Shown here one piece after another: positions 1 through 10,439 of a stretch of DNA of 64,000 nucleotides. Below the pieces are notes generated by a model that worked only from the letters and a program-made list of their open reading frames with translations, was not told the DNA's origin and made no database searches. Position 1 is the first letter of the stretch, and each line of letters starts with the position of its first letter. The position numbers were made by a program, and so were the translations under genes. The DNA comes from Actinomadura barringtoniae (GTDB lineage Bacteria; Actinomycetota; Actinomycetes; Streptosporangiales; Streptosporangiaceae), in assembly GCF_017573505.1 (NCBI RefSeq), contig NZ_JAGEOJ010000033.1, positions 1-64,000 of the forward strand, in the 5' to 3' direction.

Positions 1-680
1 TCGGTCAGCCTGGCTTGACAGCGTCCCGGTTCGTCGCCTGTCCGTTCGCCGATCCGGGCGAGGGCGCCGGCCAGCGGATGTATGCGACCGGTGATCGGGT
101 GCATTGGACGCGTGATGGTGAGCTTGCCTTTGATGGGCGGGCCGACGACCAGGTGAAGATCCGGGGTTTCCGGGTCGAGCCCGGTGAAGTCCAGACCCAT
201 CTGAGTGGGCACCGTGATGTCGCTCATGCCGCGGTCATCGCCCGAAATGACGCCCTCGTCGCCTACCTGGTGCCCGTTTCGGGCGGTTTGGATCTGGTGG
301 CCGTGCGAGGGTATTTGGCCGATCGGCTGCCTGATTACATGATTCCGTCGGCCTTGGTGGTTCTCGACGGGCTGCCGGTCACCGTCAACGGCAAGCTCGA
401 CACCGGTGCCCTGCCCGACCCGGTGGCCGAGACCACCGGTGACCAGGCCCCGGCCGACGCGCGTGAGGAAATCCTCGGCCACCTCTTCGCCGACGTCCTC
501 GGGCTCCCCGCCATCGCCGGCCCCCACGACAACTTCTTCGCCCTCGGCGGCCACTCCCTCCTCGCCGCCGAGCTCGTCCGGCGTCTGGGCTCTCAGGGGC
601 TGTCGGTATCTGTTCGCGCGCTCTTCGAGAACCCCACACCCGCGAGCCTGGCTCGCGTGACGACGGCACCACCCGTGCCG
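1..680 (+). other. NRPS module 0 (partial A-T)
   Basis: C-terminal part of an A domain (motifs A7 to A10, NGKLDTGALP) and a T domain. The specificity pocket lies outside the window, so the substrate cannot be read. The following dual E/C domain predicts a D residue. The T-domain tail (QGLSVSVRALFE) is of the kind seen here only before E/C domains. Confidence 0.85.
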
Positions 681-3600
681 GTGCCGCCGAACCGGATCCC
701 GCTCGGCGCCCAGCAGCTGACCCCGGATCAGCTGCCTCTGGTTGAACTGACTCCGGAAAAACTGGACCTCGTCGTCGCCGCCGTGGACGGCGGCGCCGCG
801 AACATCGCCGACGTCTACCCCCTCACCCCACTTCAGGAGGGCATCTTTTTCCACCACCTGCTCGCGGGTGGCGAAACCGACGCCTACCTGTCCCCTTACG
901 TCGTGGCCTGTGAAAGCCGTAGGCATCGAGACGACTTCGTGGCCGCCCTGCAGCAGGTCGTCGACCGTCACGACATCTACCGCAGCGCCGTGATCTGGGA
1001 CGGCCTGCGGGAACCGGTACAGGTGGTCTGGCGGCAGGCCCGTATCCCCGTCGCTCCCGTCGAACTCACGGCGTCGGCGGACGAGGCACCGGCCGCGCTG
1101 GCCGACCTTGTCGGTAGCTCCATGGACCTCGGCCGGGCCCCGCTCATCGACGTGCACACGGCAGAACCGCAGCCTGGCGTCTGGCTCGCTCTGGTGCGCC
1201 TGCACCACATAGCCCAGGACCATCTCGGGCTGGAAGCCGTCATCGGCGAGGTGCGGGAGATCCTGGCCGGCCGTTCCGGCGACCTGCCTTCGGCGGTGCC
1301 GTTCCGGGAGTTCGTCATGCAGGCCCGTGGGGACGTCGACCGTCGCGCCGACCACGAGCGCTACTTCGCCGATCTGCTGGGCGACGTCGAGGAACCGACC
1401 GCTCCCTACGGACTGCTCGACGCCCGCACCGCGGGAGCATCGGCCATCCGCAGCCACCTCCCGATCGAAGCCGCACTGACCGGACGCCTGCGCGCCGTCG
1501 CCCGCCGCGCAGGTGCCAGCCCGGCGACAGTCCTCCACCTCTGCTGGGCACGGGTACTGGCCGCGGTGTCCGGACGCCAGGACGTGGTCTTCGGCTCCGT
1601 TCTCCTCGGGCGCCTCAGCGTGCCCGGGGCAGCCGACGACGCGCCGGGGCTGTTCATGAACACCCTGCCGCTGCGTGTACGCGTGGACCGCACAGGGGTC
1701 CTGGAGGCGGTCGACGCACTGCGGGCTGAGCTGGCCGCGTTGATGGAGCACGAGCATGCCTCCTTGGCGCTCGCCCAGCAGGCCAGCGCTGTCCCCGTCG
1801 GGTTCCCCTTGTTCACGTCCCTCTTCAACTACCGCCACACGAGCGCCCCGCCCTCTGCACGCGGGCAGGAGGGCGCCCCCACCATCCGGACGGTGTACAC
1901 GCGCGATCGCAACACCTACCCGCTGGCCGTCGCCGTCGACGACCTCGGCGAGCAGGGTCTCGTGCTGACCGTCGACGCCGTGGCGCCGGTCGACCCGGAC
2001 GGCGTCGCTCGGCTCATGCACACCACCCTTGAGAACCTCGTCACCGCTGCCGAGCTGGCTCTGGACGGTGAGCCTCCACGGCCCCTTAACGGGGTCGCGG
2101 TCCTGGAGAACCGGGAAAGAACCCGCCTGCTTGAGGACGGCAACGACACCACCACCGACCGGCCGGCACCGGATCTCGTGAGCCAGATCGAGGTGGTCGC
2201 CCGCGGGAACCAGGGCCAGGCACCGGCGGTCATCGACGAGGGAACCCGCTTGTCCTTCGCCGACCTGGATCGCCGGGCCAACCAGCTCGCCCGCCATCTT
2301 GTGGCCGCGGGCGCCCGGCCGGAGTCGGTGGTCGCCGTCCGGCTGCGTCCGGGTGCCGGACTGGTGACCGCACTGCTGGCCGTGCTCAAGTCCGGCGCCG
2401 CGTACCTGCCGGTCGACCCCGCCCACCCGGTCGAGCGGGCGCGCTTCCTCATCGACGACGCCAGGGCGGGCCTGATCGTCACCGATCGTGACCTCGGCGC
2501 CGGTCTCCCGGCGACGGTGCGGTCGGTCTTCATGGACGATCCGGTCACCGACGCGGACGTGAACTCCCAGGACGACACCCCACTGGGAATTGAAGTCCGC
2601 CCGGAGCAGGCCGCCTACGTCATGCACACCTCCGGTTCGAGCGGCACGCCGAAGGGCGTCATCATCCCTCGGGGCGGCCTGGCGAACTATCTGACCTGGG
2701 CCGCTCGGTCGTATGACGTGGCCGGTAGCGCCGGCGCCGTGCTGCACTCGTCGATCGCGTTCGACCTCACCGTGACCAGCATCTTCGTACCTCTCGTCAG
2801 CGGAGCCCCGATCGTCGTCGGTGAACGCGAGGGTGTGCGGGGTCTCGCCGGCATCCTCCGCCGTGAGACCGGGTTCGGGCTTGTCAAGGTCGTGCCGGCG
2901 CATCTCCCGTTGCTGGCCGACCTCGTGCCTGGCGCCGACCTGCCCGGAGCGGCCGCCCGCTGGGTGGTCGGCGGCGAGGCACTGCCGCCGGCGACCGTCC
3001 GCTCCTGGCTGCGGCTCGCGCCGGACAGTGTCGTGGTGAACGAGTACGGCCCGACCGAGACCGTCGTCGGCTGCTCGACGCACGAGGTCCGCGCCCGAGA
3101 CCTGGACCACCTCGGTGACGTCGTTCCGATCGGACGGCCGGCCGCGAACAACCGCATGTACGTGCTGGACGAGTCGCTGGCCCCGGTGCCCACCAACGTC
3201 ATCGGCGACCTCTACGTGGCCGGTGACCAACTCGCCCGCGGGTACGTGGGACGGCCCGCACTCACGGCGGAACGCTTCGTGGCCTGTCCGTTCCCTGGCG
3301 CCGGGCAGGCCGGTGGCGAGCGGATGTACCGGACGGGGGACCGGGCCCTCCGGCGAGCTGACGGGAACCTCGTCTATGTCGGCCGCGCCGATGACCAGGT
3401 CAAGGTCCGCGGATACCGGATCGAACCGGGGGAGGTCGAGGCCGCCCTGACCGCCGACCCTGAGGTCGGACAGGCCGCCGTGGTCGCCCGGGAGGACACT
3501 CTGGGAGACGCGCGCCTGGTCGGGTACGTGGTGGCGAGCTCCTCGCGAACCCCCGATGATGACGGTTCCTGGGCGGAGCAAGTCCGGGGGCGGCTTTCCG

Positions 3601-6600
3601 GCCGCCTGCCCGATCATCTGGTACCGGCCATGCTGGTCGTGCTCCCGCAGCTACCCCTCACCCGGAACGGCAAGGTGGACCGGCGCGCTCTACCAGCGCC
3701 CGAGCCGTCCAGTCCGGGGGCCACGGGATCGGGGGACGACCCGCGCGAGGTGCTCGTCACCCAGCTCTTCGCCGAGGTCCTGGGACGTGACTCGGTGTCG
3801 GTCGACGACGACTTCTTCGGCCTCGGAGGCCACTCCCTGCTCGCGGTGTCGCTGGTGTCGCGGCTGCGGGCCGCCCTCGGGGTCGATCTGCAGATCGCCC
3901 AGATCTTCGACCACCCCACCGCGGCCGCCCTCGTCGCGACCCTGGATGAGGCGCCCGGGACGGCCGGAAGGGCTCTGGTGACCCCATCCTTGCCGGCGCC
4001 GCGCCCGAGGCCGGACCGCGTCCCGCTGTCCTTCGGCCAGCAACGGCTCTGGTTCCTGGGCCAGCTCGAAGGCCCGAAGCCGGTCTACACCATCCCGGTC
4101 ACGGCGCGGCTGACGGGGGAGCTGGACGTCGAAGCCTTGCGAGCGGCCTTCCGCGACGTTCTCGATCGTCACGAGGTGCTGCGCACCAGGTTCCCGGCCA
4201 TCGACGGTGAGCCCTTCCAGCAGACCCAGGCTCTGGCCGAGCTACGGTGGGAGCTCGCGGTCGAAACGGTCGCCGAATGCGACTTGAACGATGCGATCGC
4301 GGCCATCAAGGGCCGCCCGTTCGACCTGGCCGACGAACTGCCCGTCCGAGCGGCGCTCCTGACCACCGGGCCGGCCGACCACGTCCTTGTCGTCGTCCTG
4401 CATCACATCGCCGCCGACGGCTGGTCCTGGCGGCCGCTGGCGAACGACCTGGCGACCGCCTACGCCGCCAGGGTCCGCGGTTCGGCTCCGGACTGGACGC
4501 CCCTGCCGCTCCAGTACGCGGACGTGGCTCTTTGGCAGCGTGAGACACTCGGCGACCTGGAGGATCCGGCATCGCGCGCGGGGCGTCAGCTCGCCTACTG
4601 GCGGGAGGCGCTCGACGGAATCCCCGGTGAGCTGGCCCTTCCCGCCGACCACGGCCGGCCCGCGGCCGCCTCCCACCGCGGCCACGCCTGCGATTTCACG
4701 CTGTCCGCGGCGGCGCACGCACAGCTGGTAGAGCTCGCCCGGGCCCAGGGCGTGACGGTGTTCATGGTTCTGCACACCGCACTCGCCGTGCTCCTCTCGC
4801 GGCTGGGAGCGGGGACGGACCTCCCGATCGGGACCGTGGTCGCCGGTCGATCCGACGCCGCCCTTGAGGAACTGATCGGATTCTTCGTCAACACCCTGGT
4901 GCTGCGGGCCGATCTGAAGGAGGACCCGACGGTCACCGAGGCGCTCGGGAGATCCCGGGCCACCGCGCTCGCGGCATTCGCCCACCAGGACGTCCCCTTC
5001 GAGAACATCGTCGACGCTGTGGCGCCGGCCCGCTCCCTGGGACGGCACCCTCTCTTCCAGGTCATGCTCACGCTGCAGAACACCGCGGACGCGACGCTCG
5101 ACCTCCCCGACGTCACCACCGGAGCGGGCGATCCGGAGAGCGCCGGCGGTGTCACCGCCAAGTTCGACCTTGAGGTCACGGTGTCCGAGAACCACGCCGA
5201 GTCGGGCCGGCCGGCCGGCCTGAAGGGCGTGCTCACTGGTGCGGCCGACCTCTTCGAACCGGCCACGGTCCAGATCCTCGGCCGCCGACTGTCCCGGACC
5301 GTCGAGATGATGGTCGCCGACCCGGAGCGCCGGTTGAGCGACCTCGACCTCCTCACGCCGACCGAGCGCTCGCTCCTGCTCGACGACTGGAACCGCGTGG
5401 ATTCCCGCCCGTGCCGGTCGGTCACCGTGGTGGATCTGTTCCGAGCCCAGACGACGGCGACCCCGGACGGGATCGCCGTCACCGGCGAAGACGGTGAGCG
5501 GACCTACGCCGAACTGGACCGCGAATCCGATCGGCTCGCGCGCGTGCTCGGCCGTCTCCATCCTCCCGTGGGCCCGGAGTCGGTGGTGGCCGTCATGCTG
5601 GATCGGGGAACCACCCTCCTGACCGCCCTCCTCGCGATCCTCAAGACGGGTGCCCAATACCTCCCGCTCGACCCCACCCACCCGCCTGCTCGACTGGCCC
5701 ACATCCTGGCAGAGGCGCAACCGGCGGTGCTGCTCACCGACGAAGCCCTCCAGGACGCCTGCGACGATCCGGGCCTACCGCGGCTCCTGCTCGACGACCC
5801 CTCGACCGTGGCCCAGACCGCGACCGAGTCCGGTCCGCTCCCAGCCGGCCCGCTTCCGGACAACGCTGCCTACACGCTGTACACCTCCGGATCGACCGGC
5901 ACGCCGAAGGGCGTCACGGTCAGCCATCGAAGCCTGGCCAACCACCTGCTCTGGTCTCAGGAGAATCACCCGCTCGGACCGGGCGACCGGCTACTGCAGA
6001 AAACGCCCTACGTCTTCGACGTCTCGCTGCTCGAGTTCTTCACCCCGCTCATCGCCGGCGCGACCGTGGTCATGGCCCGGCCTGGGGCCCACCAGGACTC
6101 CGCCTACCTCGCCGGGGCGATGCGCGACGAGCGGATCACCGTGGCCTACTTCGTTCCGACTCTGCTGGAGGCGTTCCTGGCGGATCCGGCGGCGGCCGAT
6201 GCGACCGCGCTCCGGCAGGTGTACTGCGGCGGCGAGACCCTCTACCCCGACCTGGCTGCCCGGTGCCTCGACCTGCTCCCGGGCGCGGAGCTGACCAATA
6301 TCTACGGGCCGACCGAGGCCACGGTCGACGTGACGACCTGGGAAGCCGACCGGGAACGGATCTCCACCGCGACCGGGTCCGTGCCGATCGGCCGCCCGCT
6401 CGACAACACCGGCGTGTACGTGCTGGACGACCAGCTCCAGCCCGTGCCAACAGGTGCGCTCGGTGATCTGTACGTCGCCGGGGCCAACCTGGCCCGCGGA
6501 TACACCGGACGGCCCGCGCTCACCGCGGAGCGGTTCGTGGCCTGCCCCTGGATCCACGGCGGTCGCATGTACCACACCGGCGATCGGGCCCGGTGGACCG

Positions 6601-9600
6601 CGTCCGGCGACCTGGTGTTCGCAGGACGCGGCGACGATCAGCTGAAGATCCGCGGCTACCGGATCGAGCCGGGTGAGATCCAGGCCGCACTCTCCGCTCA
6701 CCCCGGTGTGGAGACGGCGGCGGTGATCGCTCGGGAGGATGTGCCCGGGCGGCCGCAGCTGGTCGCCTACGTGGTGCCGGCCAGCGTCCGGGATGCGAGG
6801 GCGGCAGACGACGACCTGGTCCGCGAGGTGCGCGCTTTCGTCGCCGGTCGGCTCCCGGAGTACCTCGTGCCCGCCGCCGTTCTGGTCCTGCCCGAGCTGC
6901 CTCTCACCACAAGCGGGAAGCTCGACCGGAAGGCGCTGCCGGCACCGGGACGGGCCGGGGGCCGCCGAGCGGCCACGCCCGAGGAAGAGATCCTGGCCCA
7001 CGTCTTCGCCGACATCCTCGATCTGGAGTCGGTCGGGGCGGAGGAGGACTTCTTCGCCCTCGGCGGTCACTCGCTGCTCGCCACCCGGCTGGTGTCGCGG
7101 ATCCGCACTGTGCTGGGGGCCGAGGTGCCCGTCCGGGCGATCTTCGAAGCGCCCACGGTCGCCGCGCTGGCGACCCGGATCACCGGTGACCGCGGCCAGG
7201 CGGCCATGCGGCCCGCGCTCGGCGGCGCGGCCAGGCCGGAGCTGCCGCCCATGTCCCACGGCCAGCGGCGGCTCTGGTTCCTGGACGAGTTCGAGGGCCC
7301 GAGCACCACCTACACCATCCCCGTCGTCGTGCGCCTGGATGGTGACGTCGACGCGGGTGCCCTCGGGGATGCCCTGCACGACGTCGTCACCCGCCACGAG
7401 GTACTGCGCACCCTCGCGGAACTCGTCGACGGGCAGCCGCATCAACGCATCCTCGCGCCCGAGCAGGTCGGCCGCCTCCTCGAGACGCGAGACGTGCCTG
7501 CCAACGGCCTCGATGCGGCGGTCGCCGCCGCCCTGGCCACCCCGTTCGACCTGGCCGCCCGGCCGCCGATCCGGGGGTGGCTGTTCCGATCGCCATCCGG
7601 TTCCGGAGCGGTGGAGTCGACGCTGGTGATCATGCTCCATCACATCGCCGCGGACGGGTGGTCGTGGGCGCCCCTGGCCCGCGACCTGTCCACCGCGTAC
7701 ACGGCCCGCCGTGAAGGGCAAGCTCCGGCGTGGAAGCCCCTGGCAGTCCAGTACGCCGACTACGCGATCTGGCAGAACCGGCTCCTGGGCGAGGAGAGCG
7801 ATCCCGACGCCCTGCTCCAGCGGCAGGTCCGGTTCTGGGAGAAGACCCTCCTGCAGATACCCGAGGAACTCGCCCTCCCGGCCGACCGGCCGCGGCCGGC
7901 CGAGTCCTCCTACCGAGGTCACCAGGTGACGCTCGGGATCGCACCCGAGGTGCACCGCCGGCTGACGGCACTGGCCCGGACCCAGGGCGCGACGATCTTC
8001 ATGGCCCTCGAGGCCGCCCTCGCCGTCACCCTGTCCCGGCTCGGAGCCGGCACCGACCTCCCCATCGGTGTCGCTGTTGCCGGGCGTACCGACGAGGCAC
8101 TCGACGACCTGGTGGGGTTCTTCGTGAACACCCTCGTCCTGCGGACCGACCTGTCAGGCGACCCGACGTTCCTGGAGGTCCTCGGGCGTGTACGCGAGAC
8201 CTTCCTGGACGCCCTGGCTCACCAGGACGCCCCGTTCGAGCGGCTGGTCGAGCACTTGGCACCCAGCCGGTCGCTGTCCCGGCATCCACTGTTCCAGGTC
8301 ATGCTCACGGTCCAGAACTCCGACCGGTCCGCCTTCGACCTGGAGGGCCTTCCGGCCCCGTTGCCCCTGAACGGGCTCAAGCCGGTGCCGGCGGCCAAGT
8401 TCGACCTCGACCTCACCGTCGGCGAGATGCTGGATCAGGAGGGGAGACCGGCCGGGCTGAGCGTCGGCCTGGTGGGATCTGCCGACCTCTTCGATCCCGA
8501 GACGGTCGCCTCCATCGCCGATCGGTTCGCCCGTGTCCTGGATGACGTCACCGCCCGGGCGGACGCCCGCCTCAGCGACATCGCGCTGCTGACCGCGGCC
8601 GAGACATCGCATCTGGCTCCGCCGCCGGAGCCGGCCGAGCATCTCGTACCGGCTCCGATCACGGACCTGGTCCGGCAACGGGTCACCACAGCTCCCGGCG
8701 ACGTCGCGATCCAGGCCGCGGACAGCCGGCTGACCTACGGCGACCTGGGTCTGCGGGTGTCCCGGTTGGCCCGGTACCTCGCCGGCCGCGGCGTGGGTCC
8801 CGGTTCCCTGGTCGGGCTCCTCCTGGTCCGAGGCACGGACCTGTTCGTCGCGATCCTGGCCGTCCTGGAGGCTGGCGGCGCCTACGTGCCCCTCGACCCG
8901 GACCACCCTTCCGAGCGGCTGGCGTTCCTCGTCGGTGACACGTGCCCGGAACTGGTGCTCGCCACCTCCCGCGACGCTGGGCGCCTCGACGGAGTGCCGG
9001 TGCTGGCCCTGGACGATCCGGCCGTCGCGACGGAGATGGCCTCGATGCCGGGGACGCCGCTGGACGAGGTCGGCTCCCGGACCCGGCCACGTGGGGCCGA
9101 TGCCTGCTACGTCGTCCACACGTCGGGATCCACCGGAAAGCCGAAGGGAGTCGTCGTCACCCACGCCGGGTTCACCAATACCACCGCTGCGCTGGCGCGG
9201 TTCGGTACCGGGCCCGGTGACCGCGTGGCGCAGTTCGCGTCCTCGACCTTCGACAACTTCGCTCTCGAGTGGTCGCTCGCGCTGACCTCGGGAGCCACCC
9301 TGGTCGTCGTTCCCACTCACGCCCGCCTGGGCGAGGACCTCACCCGGTTCATCCGCGACGAGGGCATCACGCATGCCTCACTGCCTCCCGCGGTCCTGGC
9401 CACGCTCGATGAGGAGGCCGTCCCGCGCGAGGTCGTCCTGGAAGTGGGAGGCGAGGCGCCGTCTCCCGCGCTCGTGGAGCGCTGGGCGCCGGGACGGACG
9501 CTGTTCAACACCTACGGCCCGACGGAGACGACGATCGACGCCACCGTCTGGCGGTGCGAGGCCGGCCGGCCGGAAACCCCGATCGGAAGGTCCATCCCTC

Positions 9601-10439
9601 ACACGCGGGCCTTCGTCCTGGACGCTTTCCTGAATCCGGTGCCACCCGGCGTGACCGGTGACCTCTACCTGGCCGGTCCCGGTCTCGCACGCGGTTATCT
9701 GGGCCGGCCGGGCCAGACGGCCGAGCGGTTCGTGGCCTGCCCGTGGGACGTCGCCGCGCGGATGTACCGCAGCGGCGACCGGGCCCGGTGGGCGCGAGAC
9801 GGCATGCTCGTGTTCGCCGGCCGGGACGACCACCAGGTGAAGATCCGAGGTTTCCGGATCGAACCCGGGGAGGTCGAGAGCGCGCTCGCGGACCACCCGC
9901 TGGTCGCGGAGGCCGCCGTGGTCGTTCGCGAGGACTTCGCCGGCGACCGGCGTCTCGTCGGATATGTCGTCGCGGAGGGGAACGAGTCCTCGGACGACGA
10001 CGTCGACCGGACGTTGCGCGACGCCGTGGCCCGCCGGCTGCCGGTCCATCTCGTTCCCTCCGCCGTCGTCGTGCTGAAGGCGATGCCGCTCAACGCGAAC
10101 GGAAAGCTGGACCGGGCCGCCCTTCCGGCACCCCCTCGCAGGGAGCCCGCGGCCGGCCGGCGCGAGCCCGCCACGGAGCGGGAGCGCCTGCTGTGCGAGG
10201 TGTTCACGGAGGTGCTGGGGGTGGACGTCGGCCCCGAGGACGACTTCTTCGACCTCGGCGGGCATTCGCTCCTCGCCGCCCGCCTGGTCACCCGGTTCCG
10301 GGAGCGCAGCGGCTCCGAGCTGCGCATCCGGGACGTCTTCCAATGGCCGACCGTGGCGGCGCTCGCCCGCAACGCCGAGACTCGGCCGAGTGTCCGGCCG
10401 CCGCTCAGGCCCATGCGCCGGAACGGGGAGGGCCGATGA
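1..10439 (+). CDS. Non-ribosomal peptide synthetase, 5' end outside window (A'-T | E/C-A-T | C-A-T | C-A-T)
   Basis: Partial: the reading frame is already inside an adenylation domain at the left edge (TASRFVACPF, A7 YATGDR, A8 GRADDQVKIRGFR), so the TTG at 15 is not a start. Domain order seen: end of an A domain, T (GGHSLL near 541-560), a dual epimerization/condensation-like domain (about 690-2060, HHIAQDH), A (signature DLTKVGEVGK, Asn), T, C (HHIAADGWS), A (DVLYYGIVDK), T, C (HHIAADGWS), A (DNLSEGTIDK), T. Every complete T domain keeps the GGHS phosphopantetheine serine. The protein ends in a T domain, so its peptide is passed to the next synthetase. Its TGA overlaps the next ATG (ATGA, 10436-10439), which suggests translational coupling and a colinear assembly line. 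Asn is a firm signature match; the other two substrates are unassigned. Confidence 0.97.
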   Translation, partial: GQPGLTASRFVACPFADPGEGAGQRMYATGDRVHWTRDGELAFDGRADDQVKIRGFRVEPGEVQTHLSGHRDVAHAAVIARNDALVAYLVPVSGGLDLVAVRGYLADRLPDYMIPSALVVLDGLPVTVNGKLDTGALPDPVAETTGDQAPADAREEILGHLFADVLGLPAIAGPHDNFFALGGHSLLAAELVRRLGSQGLSVSVRALFENPTPASLARVTTAPPVPVPPNRIPLGAQQLTPDQLPLVELTPEKLDLVVAAVDGGAANIADVYPLTPLQEGIFFHHLLAGGETDAYLSPYVVACESRRHRDDFVAALQQVVDRHDIYRSAVIWDGLREPVQVVWRQARIPVAPVELTASADEAPAALADLVGSSMDLGRAPLIDVHTAEPQPGVWLALVRLHHIAQDHLGLEAVIGEVREILAGRSGDLPSAVPFREFVMQARGDVDRRADHERYFADLLGDVEEPTAPYGLLDARTAGASAIRSHLPIEAALTGRLRAVARRAGASPATVLHLCWARVLAAVSGRQDVVFGSVLLGRLSVPGAADDAPGLFMNTLPLRVRVDRTGVLEAVDALRAELAALMEHEHASLALAQQASAVPVGFPLFTSLFNYRHTSAPPSARGQEGAPTIRTVYTRDRNTYPLAVAVDDLGEQGLVLTVDAVAPVDPDGVARLMHTTLENLVTAAELALDGEPPRPLNGVAVLENRERTRLLEDGNDTTTDRPAPDLVSQIEVVARGNQGQAPAVIDEGTRLSFADLDRRANQLARHLVAAGARPESVVAVRLRPGAGLVTALLAVLKSGAAYLPVDPAHPVERARFLIDDARAGLIVTDRDLGAGLPATVRSVFMDDPVTDADVNSQDDTPLGIEVRPEQAAYVMHTSGSSGTPKGVIIPRGGLANYLTWAARSYDVAGSAGAVLHSSIAFDLTVTSIFVPLVSGAPIVVGEREGVRGLAGILRRETGFGLVKVVPAHLPLLADLVPGADLPGAAARWVVGGEALPPATVRSWLRLAPDSVVVNEYGPTETVVGCSTHEVRARDLDHLGDVVPIGRPAANNRMYVLDESLAPVPTNVIGDLYVAGDQLARGYVGRPALTAERFVACPFPGAGQAGGERMYRTGDRALRRADGNLVYVGRADDQVKVRGYRIEPGEVEAALTADPEVGQAAVVAREDTLGDARLVGYVVASSSRTPDDDGSWAEQVRGRLSGRLPDHLVPAMLVVLPQLPLTRNGKVDRRALPAPEPSSPGATGSGDDPREVLVTQLFAEVLGRDSVSVDDDFFGLGGHSLLAVSLVSRLRAALGVDLQIAQIFDHPTAAALVATLDEAPGTAGRALVTPSLPAPRPRPDRVPLSFGQQRLWFLGQLEGPKPVYTIPVTARLTGELDVEALRAAFRDVLDRHEVLRTRFPAIDGEPFQQTQALAELRWELAVETVAECDLNDAIAAIKGRPFDLADELPVRAALLTTGPADHVLVVVLHHIAADGWSWRPLANDLATAYAARVRGSAPDWTPLPLQYADVALWQRETLGDLEDPASRAGRQLAYWREALDGIPGELALPADHGRPAAASHRGHACDFTLSAAAHAQLVELARAQGVTVFMVLHTALAVLLSRLGAGTDLPIGTVVAGRSDAALEELIGFFVNTLVLRADLKEDPTVTEALGRSRATALAAFAHQDVPFENIVDAVAPARSLGRHPLFQVMLTLQNTADATLDLPDVTTGAGDPESAGGVTAKFDLEVTVSENHAESGRPAGLKGVLTGAADLFEPATVQILGRRLSRTVEMMVADPERRLSDLDLLTPTERSLLLDDWNRVDSRPCRSVTVVDLFRAQTTATPDGIAVTGEDGERTYAELDRESDRLARVLGRLHPPVGPESVVAVMLDRGTTLLTALLAILKTGAQYLPLDPTHPPARLAHILAEAQPAVLLTDEALQDACDDPGLPRLLLDDPSTVAQTATESGPLPAGPLPDNAAYTLYTSGSTGTPKGVTVSHRSLANHLLWSQENHPLGPGDRLLQKTPYVFDVSLLEFFTPLIAGATVVMARPGAHQDSAYLAGAMRDERITVAYFVPTLLEAFLADPAAADATALRQVYCGGETLYPDLAARCLDLLPGAELTNIYGPTEATVDVTTWEADRERISTATGSVPIGRPLDNTGVYVLDDQLQPVPTGALGDLYVAGANLARGYTGRPALTAERFVACPWIHGGRMYHTGDRARWTASGDLVFAGRGDDQLKIRGYRIEPGEIQAALSAHPGVETAAVIAREDVPGRPQLVAYVVPASVRDARAADDDLVREVRAFVAGRLPEYLVPAAVLVLPELPLTTSGKLDRKALPAPGRAGGRRAATPEEEILAHVFADILDLESVGAEEDFFALGGHSLLATRLVSRIRTVLGAEVPVRAIFEAPTVAALATRITGDRGQAAMRPALGGAARPELPPMSHGQRRLWFLDEFEGPSTTYTIPVVVRLDGDVDAGALGDALHDVVTRHEVLRTLAELVDGQPHQRILAPEQVGRLLETRDVPANGLDAAVAAALATPFDLAARPPIRGWLFRSPSGSGAVESTLVIMLHHIAADGWSWAPLARDLSTAYTARREGQAPAWKPLAVQYADYAIWQNRLLGEESDPDALLQRQVRFWEKTLLQIPEELALPADRPRPAESSYRGHQVTLGIAPEVHRRLTALARTQGATIFMALEAALAVTLSRLGAGTDLPIGVAVAGRTDEALDDLVGFFVNTLVLRTDLSGDPTFLEVLGRVRETFLDALAHQDAPFERLVEHLAPSRSLSRHPLFQVMLTVQNSDRSAFDLEGLPAPLPLNGLKPVPAAKFDLDLTVGEMLDQEGRPAGLSVGLVGSADLFDPETVASIADRFARVLDDVTARADARLSDIALLTAAETSHLAPPPEPAEHLVPAPITDLVRQRVTTAPGDVAIQAADSRLTYGDLGLRVSRLARYLAGRGVGPGSLVGLLLVRGTDLFVAILAVLEAGGAYVPLDPDHPSERLAFLVGDTCPELVLATSRDAGRLDGVPVLALDDPAVATEMASMPGTPLDEVGSRTRPRGADACYVVHTSGSTGKPKGVVVTHAGFTNTTAALARFGTGPGDRVAQFASSTFDNFALEWSLALTSGATLVVVPTHARLGEDLTRFIRDEGITHASLPPAVLATLDEEAVPREVVLEVGGEAPSPALVERWAPGRTLFNTYGPTETTIDATVWRCEAGRPETPIGRSIPHTRAFVLDAFLNPVPPGVTGDLYLAGPGLARGYLGRPGQTAERFVACPWDVAARMYRSGDRARWARDGMLVFAGRDDHQVKIRGFRIEPGEVESALADHPLVAEAAVVVREDFAGDRRLVGYVVAEGNESSDDDVDRTLRDAVARRLPVHLVPSAVVVLKAMPLNANGKLDRAALPAPPRREPAAGRREPATERERLLCEVFTEVLGVDVGPEDDFFDLGGHSLLAARLVTRFRERSGSELRIRDVFQWPTVAALARNAETRPSVRPPLRPMRRNGEGR
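690..3960 (+). other. NRPS module 1: dual E/C - A(Asn) - T
   Basis: Condensation domain of dual epimerization/condensation type (block DVYPLTPLQEG.FFHHLL, then HHIAQDH). Pocket residues read from FDLTVTS, LVKVVPAHL, VVGGEAL and NEYGPTETVVG give DLTKVGEVGK, the Asn signature with one conservative change (Leu to Val). Confidence 0.85.
4010..7190 (+). other. NRPS module 2: C - A(unassigned, type Y) - T
   Basis: Ordinary C domain (HHIAADGWS). Pocket read from FDVSLLE, YFVPT, VYCGGE and NIYGPTEATVD gives DVLYYGIVDK. This belongs with modules 6 and 11. It resembles Ser codes (DVWH.SL.DK) except for Leu at position 239 and Gly at 301; the substrate is not assigned. Confidence 0.75.
7240..10430 (+). 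other. NRPS module 3: C - A(unassigned, type X) - T
   Basis: Ordinary C domain (HHIAADGWS). Pocket read from FDNFALEWS, ASLPPAV, LEVGGE and NTYGPTETTID gives DNLSEGTIDK. The same signature, with Val for Ile, recurs in modules 5 and 8. I do not recognise a substrate; the acidic Glu in the pocket is the notable residue. Confidence 0.75.
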